From the NCBI RefSeq assembly GCF_033101155.1, contig NZ_JAWMPX010000006.1, forward strand, positions 124,001-188,000: 64,000 bases of DNA, in the 5' to 3' direction. A program made the position numbers and the translations under genes. Under the pieces are notes generated by a model, which saw only the letters and a list, made by a program, of their open reading frames with translations, searched no databases and was not told where the DNA came from. This stretch comes from Tropicimonas sp033101155 (lineage in GTDB: Bacteria; Pseudomonadota; Alphaproteobacteria; Rhodobacterales; Rhodobacteraceae). Shown piece by piece: positions 59,815-64,000 of this stretch; position 1 is the first letter of the stretch; each line of letters begins with the position of its first letter.

Positions 59815-60012
59815 TCATCCCTTTCCGCCCTTGCCGCAGGAACAAGGGCCGTCGCCGATTATGTAACTGCCGCAGGCCTTGCACTTGCGAGGCTTGCGCG
59901 GACGTTCACCGGCTTTGCGCGCGCCTTTTGCTCCGCCAGGCCAGCGCAGCCGGCCAAACATCGCAAGCACGGCGATTCCGATCAGGAAGAATGTGACGAT
60001 CTTTACCAGCAC
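59815..60012 (-). CDS. small membrane-anchored zinc-ribbon-like protein
   Basis: 65 residues from a GTG that directly follows the TGA of the S49 peptidase gene. One N-terminal membrane helix (MLVKIVTFFLIGIAVLAMFG), a basic linker (GARKAGERPRKPRK) and a C-terminal four-cysteine element (CKACGSYIIGDGPCSCG) of zinc-ribbon type. Similar proteins are seen in other Rhodobacterales. Function unknown; the tight coupling to the peptidase suggests an accessory role at the membrane. Confidence 0.75.
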   Translation of the reverse strand: MLVKIVTFFLIGIAVLAMFGRLRWPGGAKGARKAGERPRKPRKCKACGSYIIGDGPCSCGKGGKG

Positions 60013-60807
60013 TCAGAGCCCATAACGCGCCCAAAGGCTGCGCTCTTCCAGTTCCGACGCCGCCTCAGCGGCAATTGACAGTCCGAACCGGCGCAGCAAT
60101 CCGCGACGCGGCCCATGGCTAACAAATTTTACCAAATTTCCATAACGCGCTTTCATCGTGGGGACAAGATGGCCCACATCGTCAGCCAGCCCAACCTTCA
60201 AAGATTGTCGGCCGATCCAGACATCGCCGGTGAACAGGTCCTGCTCCTCCGGCAGGCGCTTGCCGCGCCGCGCCTTCACGTGGTCGATGAAATTGGCGTG
60301 GATCTGGTCCTGAAGCGCGCGTAGCCGCACCACGTCCTCTTCCTTTTCGGGACGGAACGGGTCGAGAAAGCTCTTGGATTGCCCGGCTGTGTGGACACGC
60401 CGCTCGACGCCAAGCTTGCCCAGGGCCTCGTGCAAGCCGAACCCGGCGGAGATCACGCCGATCGATCCGACAATCGAGTTCTCGTCGACAATGATGTCAT
60501 CGGCCGCACAGGCAAGCCAATAGCCACCGGACGCTGCCGCATCTTCGACAAATGCCGTTACGGGAAGCTCTTTCTCATCCGCAAGCAGCCGTATGCGCGC
60601 CGCAATCAGGGAGGATTGCGCCGGCGAACCGCCAGGCGAATTGATCACCAGCGCCACGGCGACCGGCTTGCCCTTCTTGAAGGCACGCTCGATGGCCTCG
60701 GCCATGCCGGCATCGTTGAGGCCCCGTTGACCGGCTGCAATCATGCCGTTGAGGCGGATGACCGAGATCACGGGGGGCTTTTTCAGGAAAGGCAGGAAAC
60801 GTCTCAT
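60013..60807 (-). CDS. S49-family peptidase (SppA/SohB-like)
   Basis: 264 residues. Family S49 features: ALVINSPGGSPAQS, the nucleophilic serine in FVEDAAASGGYWLACAAD, SIVGSIGVI and the likely catalytic lysine in TAGQSKSFLDPF. There is no N-terminal membrane helix, unlike classical SppA, so it is probably peripheral or cytosolic and acts on signal-peptide remnants or membrane proteins. ATG at 60807 is chosen; a TTG 36 nt upstream is possible. The zinc-ribbon gene follows without spacing. Confidence 0.88.
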   Translation of the reverse strand: MRRFLPFLKKPPVISVIRLNGMIAAGQRGLNDAGMAEAIERAFKKGKPVAVALVINSPGGSPAQSSLIAARIRLLADEKELPVTAFVEDAAASGGYWLACAADDIIVDENSIVGSIGVISAGFGLHEALGKLGVERRVHTAGQSKSFLDPFRPEKEEDVVRLRALQDQIHANFIDHVKARRGKRLPEEQDLFTGDVWIGRQSLKVGLADDVGHLVPTMKARYGNLVKFVSHGPRRGLLRRFGLSIAAEAASELEERSLWARYGL

Positions 60808-60915
60808 CCGCCCCCATGTAGGGCGCTGCCCTGCACGGAACAAGGTGGAAGCCGAGATCGCCGCGCGCTGTTGCCGGCATGCCCTTGCAGCATTCCGGCG
60901 CGGCGATGCCTGCGT

Positions 60916-62169
60916 TCAGGCGGCTGGCAGGACCAGTATGGCGCGGAAGTCGTTCACATTTGTAAGCGTCGGGCCGGGAACCACCTGCGCGTCGAGCTTC
61001 TCGAAAAAGCTATGTGCGTCATTCTGCTCCAGGGCGAGATCGGCATCGGCACCAAGCTCGGACGCCCGGGCCAACGTGTCCGGGGCAATCACCGCGCCCG
61101 CCACCTCGGCCGCGCCGTCGACACCATCCGTGTCGCAGGCAATGGCGTAAATGCCCTCGGCGCCATCCAGCGCCCTGGCCAGCGCAAGCGCGTATTCGGC
61201 ATTCGGCCCTCCGACGCCAGCGCCCCGCCGCGTCACCGTCAGCTCGCCGCCCGAGAGCAGCAGGACCGGCCTGCCTCCACGCGCGGCCAGCGCGGCGGCG
61301 GCGTGTTCGGCGGCCACCTCGCGGGCCTCGCCCTCGATATCGTCCCCGAGCAGGCGCACTTCGCAGCCGGCCGCGACCGCTTCCTTGACGGCGGCGGAAA
61401 GAGATTGCGAGGGGGCGGCGATGACACGGTTCTCGACCGCCGAGAGGCTCGCGTCACCCGGCGCAACGACGCCGGACTCGTCGGCGAGAACGGCGGAGAC
61501 GGAGGCCGGGACCTCGATATTCCATGTTTTCAGGATCGCGCGAACATCTTCCGCCGTGCTCGCGTCGCCCACGGTCGGGCCGGAACCGATAAAGGCCATG
61601 TCGTCTCCCGGTACATCCGAGATCATCAGCGAGAGCATTTTTGCCGGATACGCGGCGGCGGCAAGCTGGCCGCCTTTGACGCGGGAGAGATGTTTGCGGA
61701 CCGTGTTCATCTTGTCGATCGGCGCGCCGGAGGCCAGCAGCGCGGCATTGACCGCCTGCTTTTCGGCCAGGGTGATGTCGCCTGCAGGCTGGACCAGCAG
61801 CGCGGAGGCGCCACCGGAGATCAGCGAAAGGACGAAGTCGCCCTCTTCGAGCCCCTTGAGGCGGTGCAGCATGCGCGAGGTGGCCACGAGACCGGCCTCG
61901 TCGGGCACCGGGTGGGCGGCCTGCACGATCTCGATGCCCTCGCAGGGGCGATCATAGCCGTAGCGCGTGATGACAAGCCCCTCGCAGGGGCCCCAGACAC
62001 TCTCGACCGCCTCGGCCATGCGCGCCGACGCCTTGCCAGCGCCGATCACGACAACCCGCCCGGCGGGTTTCTCGGGCAGGGCCTGCGGGATGATGGCCAT
62101 TGGGTCTGCGACCTGGACGGCAATGTCGAAGAGGCGGCGGAGGAAGCTGTCGGGATCCTGAATAGGCAT
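60916..62169 (-). CDS. glycerate 2-kinase, MOFRL/DUF4147 family (TtuD/GckA-like)
   Basis: 417 residues. N-terminal DUF4147 domain (VVVIGAGKASARMAEAVE, AAHPVPDEAG, LISGGASALL and SDVPGDDMAFIGSGPTVGD) and C-terminal MOFRL domain (LLLSGGELTV and GGPNAEYALALA, ACDTDGVDG). It phosphorylates D-glycerate to 2-phosphoglycerate. ATG at 62169 has GGTGAG before it; an in-frame ATG at 62187 is also possible. Downstream of an ABC ATPase and a GH63-like hydrolase, so the glycerate may come from a glyceryl glycoside. Confidence 0.92.
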   Translation of the reverse strand: MPIQDPDSFLRRLFDIAVQVADPMAIIPQALPEKPAGRVVVIGAGKASARMAEAVESVWGPCEGLVITRYGYDRPCEGIEIVQAAHPVPDEAGLVATSRMLHRLKGLEEGDFVLSLISGGASALLVQPAGDITLAEKQAVNAALLASGAPIDKMNTVRKHLSRVKGGQLAAAAYPAKMLSLMISDVPGDDMAFIGSGPTVGDASTAEDVRAILKTWNIEVPASVSAVLADESGVVAPGDASLSAVENRVIAAPSQSLSAAVKEAVAAGCEVRLLGDDIEGEAREVAAEHAAAALAARGGRPVLLLSGGELTVTRRGAGVGGPNAEYALALARALDGAEGIYAIACDTDGVDGAAEVAGAVIAPDTLARASELGADADLALEQNDAHSFFEKLDAQVVPGPTLTNVNDFRAILVLPAA

Positions 62170-62293
62170 GTGGCTCACCGTGGACATGTGGTGGGGCAGC
62201 GCATCATGGGATGTCGGCCGGAGCCGGCGGGCCGGGAAGCGTCGCCCGTGAGGGGAGAGGGGGGCGCAGATCGCGCCCCCTCTGGTATACCAT

Positions 62294-63346
62294 CTACGCG
62301 GTGACTGCGAGGCCATCCTGGTCGAAGAAGAGTTGCCAGCGGTCATCGAAGATGATGCCGACCTTGTCGCCCGTCTTGTGCGGATCCTCGGAAGAACCGC
62401 GCACCGTGATCTGCCCCAGCGGGCCGCCATCGATGATGACATAGGTGTCCGCGCCGAGATACTCGACGAGATCGACCGTGCCGTCACAGGCGCCCTCGCC
62501 CGGCTCTCCGAGCGAGATATGCTCCGGGCGCGCGCCGACGGAGACAGCGGCATGTCCGTAGCCATACTCGCCGCCGCGACCGCCTTCGAGGTGGAAGCGC
62601 CCGTCGGAGGTGGTGCAGGGAAGGATGTTCATCTTCGGCGAGCCGATGAACTGTGCCACGAAGAGATTGGCCGGTTTCTCATAGAGCTCCTTCGGCGTGC
62701 CGATCTGGGCGATGGTGCCGAATTCCAGCACCACGATCCTGTCGGCAAGCGTCATGGCCTCGATCTGGTCATGGGTAACGTAGATCATCGTGGTGTTGAG
62801 GTTCTGGCTCAGCTTGGCGATTTCGTAGCGCATCTCGACGCGAAGGGCGGCATCGAGATTGGAGAGCGGCTCATCGAAGAGGAAGGCCGTGGGGTCGCGG
62901 ACGATGGAGCGGCCAATGGCCACCCGCTGGCGCTGACCGCCCGAGAGGTCCTTGGGGCGCCGCTCCAGATAGGTCTCCAGCTTCAGGATGCGGGCGGCCT
63001 CTGCCACTTTGGCGTCGATCTCGGATTTCGGCGCGCCGGCGGTCTTGAGCGAGAAGCCCATATTCTCGGCGACCGACATATGCGGGTAGAGCGCATAGGA
63101 CTGGAAGACCATAGACAGACCGCGCCGTGCCGGCGGGTGATCCGTGACGTCTTTGCCGTCGATCTCGAGGCTGCCGCGGGAGATCTCTTCCAGCCCGCCA
63201 ATCATGCGCAGCAGCGTGGACTTGCCGCAGCCCGAGGGGCCGACGAAGATGACGAATTCGCCATCGTTGATCTCGAGATCGACGCCCTTGATGACTTGAA
63301 CATCGCCGTACCATTTCTCGACAGCATTCAGTGTGATGGAACCCAT
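62294..63346 (-). CDS. ugpC: sugar ABC transporter ATP-binding protein, UgpC/MalK type
   Basis: 350 residues. Nucleotide-binding domain with Walker A GPSGCGKST, Q-loop FQSYALYPHM, signature LSGGQRQRV, Walker B AFLFDEPLSNLD and switch His in VTHDQIE, followed by an OB-fold TOBE domain (about 240-350). This type energises CUT1 importers of oligosaccharides and glyceryl sugars. Its permease and binding protein should lie to the right of the window. The glycosidase stop is one base before its ATG, so both are in one operon. Confidence 0.9.
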   Translation of the reverse strand: MGSITLNAVEKWYGDVQVIKGVDLEINDGEFVIFVGPSGCGKSTLLRMIGGLEEISRGSLEIDGKDVTDHPPARRGLSMVFQSYALYPHMSVAENMGFSLKTAGAPKSEIDAKVAEAARILKLETYLERRPKDLSGGQRQRVAIGRSIVRDPTAFLFDEPLSNLDAALRVEMRYEIAKLSQNLNTTMIYVTHDQIEAMTLADRIVVLEFGTIAQIGTPKELYEKPANLFVAQFIGSPKMNILPCTTSDGRFHLEGGRGGEYGYGHAAVSVGARPEHISLGEPGEGACDGTVDLVEYLGADTYVIIDGGPLGQITVRGSSEDPHKTGDKVGIIFDDRWQLFFDQDGLAVTA

Positions 63347-63347
63347 G

Positions 63348-64000
63348 TCAGAAGCCTCCCTTGGCTTGCGGGCTGGCATAGGTAAGCCAGCTCGCCGCGG
63401 TCCAGGTGAAATGTTGGCCGCCGGCGGGGGTTCCGTCGACGGGGCTGTGATATTCGGCGAAGCCGTGATCGGCGATCACGGCACGCGTGCCGAGGCGCAC
63501 CTTCTCGGCGAGATCGGCATGCCCCATCTCGGCAAGACCGGCCCCGATCTGGGAATTGGCCATGCACCAGAGCGGACCGCGCCAGTATCGGATATGGTCG
63601 AAATCCTCGCGCTCCGGATCATAGGACGGCACCGGGTATTTCACCGCCGCCAGCACGCGCTCGAGATGCGGGACCATCCTCGGATCGTCGATCCCGGCAT
63701 ACCAGCAATAGAAGGAGGCGCTGGAGAGCGTTCCCGTGAATTCGCCCGTGCGCATGTTGATGCTGTCATAATAGCCGCCATCCGGGTTCCAGAACTTCTC
63801 GGCATCGCGGACCATCGCGTTGATCCAGCCCTGGATCTCGTCCACCTCCGGCTTGCCGAATTGCTCCGCGATCCACTTGAGATCCCGGTGGGCGCGCAGG
63901 AGCATGAAATGCATCCCCGGATCGGCCACGCGCAGCGGCGACTTCTCGTTGATCGTCTCGATGTCCCAGCCGCAGTCGCGGGAGAAAAAGAGAAGGGCGA
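63348..64000 (-). CDS. GH63-like glycoside hydrolase, C-terminal part (partial)
   Basis: 217 C-terminal residues; the rest is beyond the right edge. An (alpha/alpha)6-barrel glycosidase pattern: ADPGMHFMLLRAHRDLKWIAE, GTLSSASFYCWYAGI, the subsite motif RYWRGPLWCMANSQIGAGL and the presumed catalytic-base Glu in FAEYHSPVDGTPAGGQHFTWTAASWL. The closest known types are mannosylglycerate/glucosylglycerate hydrolases and other GH63 or trehalase-like enzymes. Linkage to a UgpC-type importer ATPase and a glycerate 2-kinase supports a glycosylglycerate substrate, which is inference. Confidence 0.75.
   Translation of the reverse strand, partial: ALLFFSRDCGWDIETINEKSPLRVADPGMHFMLLRAHRDLKWIAEQFGKPEVDEIQGWINAMVRDAEKFWNPDGGYYDSINMRTGEFTGTLSSASFYCWYAGIDDPRMVPHLERVLAAVKYPVPSYDPEREDFDHIRYWRGPLWCMANSQIGAGLAEMGHADLAEKVRLGTRAVIADHGFAEYHSPVDGTPAGGQHFTWTAASWLTYASPQAKGGF

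Noticed and set aside
1..64000. tRNA, rRNA, CRISPR array, insertion sequence or prophage
   Set aside because: I looked for TTCGAATC-type T-loops with acceptor pairing, conserved rRNA words, regularly spaced direct repeats and transposase or integrase motifs on both strands and found none that holds up.

Overview
The base composition (GC-rich throughout), gene order and regulatory words point to an alphaproteobacterium, most likely a member of the Rhodobacterales (Roseobacter/Rhodobacter type). The indications are a DctD-type regulator without the sigma54-contact loop, a perfect Fnr/FnrL-type box, a uvrC-pgsA-moaD-moaE string, a DUF2161 nuclease-fold gene, TRAP transport and several Tat-exported proteins. 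I see no rRNA, tRNA, CRISPR array, intact insertion sequence or prophage. The window looks like ordinary chromosome with several accessory metabolic modules.

Layout. 1-2.8 kb: an oiaK-oiaX pair (four-carbon acid sugar kinase plus RuBisCO-like protein), divergent from the first ten codons of a Rossmann-fold dehydrogenase, probably part of a D-apionate/3-oxo-isoapionate pathway. 2.9-6.5 kb: a membrane hybrid sensor kinase with an anchored ABC-type binding protein but no permease. 6.9-13 kb: a membrane AraC-type regulator, then a redox module (Tat flavoprotein, 2[4Fe-4S] ferredoxin, ferric-reductase-like membrane flavoprotein) and a Bcr/CflA exporter. 13-22.4 kb: a sodium:solute symporter, then a two-component system divergent from an RND efflux pair. 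22.8-28.4 kb: a second hybrid kinase, an SLC13/RCK transporter and a DUF2934 protein with a histone-H1-like tail. 28.8-38.2 kb: mixed housekeeping and envelope genes (beta-barrel protein, SRAP peptidase, L,D-transpeptidase, secreted unknown protein, DUF2161, YbdK-like ligase, glycosyltransferase, lipoprotein, MFS exporter, pcaD).

38.2-46.3 kb holds the most interesting locus. A five-gene operon has a perfect Fnr box (TTGATCCGTATCAA) 118 bp ahead of its first start codon. It encodes an NfnA/SudB-like flavoprotein, an NfnB/GltD-like flavoprotein, both subunits of a 2-oxoacid:ferredoxin oxidoreductase (KorAB type), and a 730-residue protein I cannot assign to a named family. That last protein ends in a single-cluster [4Fe-4S] ferredoxin domain and carries a region that looks like a catalytically dead part of a 2-oxoacid oxidoreductase. 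The set reads as an oxygen-responsive, self-contained 2-oxoacid:NAD(P) electron-transfer complex.

46.5-54.3 kb: a cold-shock protein, small genes, and the C4-dicarboxylate system dctBD-dctPQM with two matching inverted-repeat operators ahead of dctP. The DctD here lacks the Walker A lysine and the GAFTGA loop. 54.4-64 kb, all on the minus strand: moaE, moaD, pgsA, uvrC, an AT-rich intergenic island with a perfect DnaA box, a pteridine-reductase-like SDR, a Ca/Na antiporter, a zinc-ribbon protein, an S49 peptidase, a glycerate 2-kinase, a UgpC-type ABC ATPase and the C-terminal end of a GH63-like glycosidase that runs off the right edge. The last three suggest uptake and hydrolysis of a glyceryl glycoside such as glucosyl- or mannosylglycerate.
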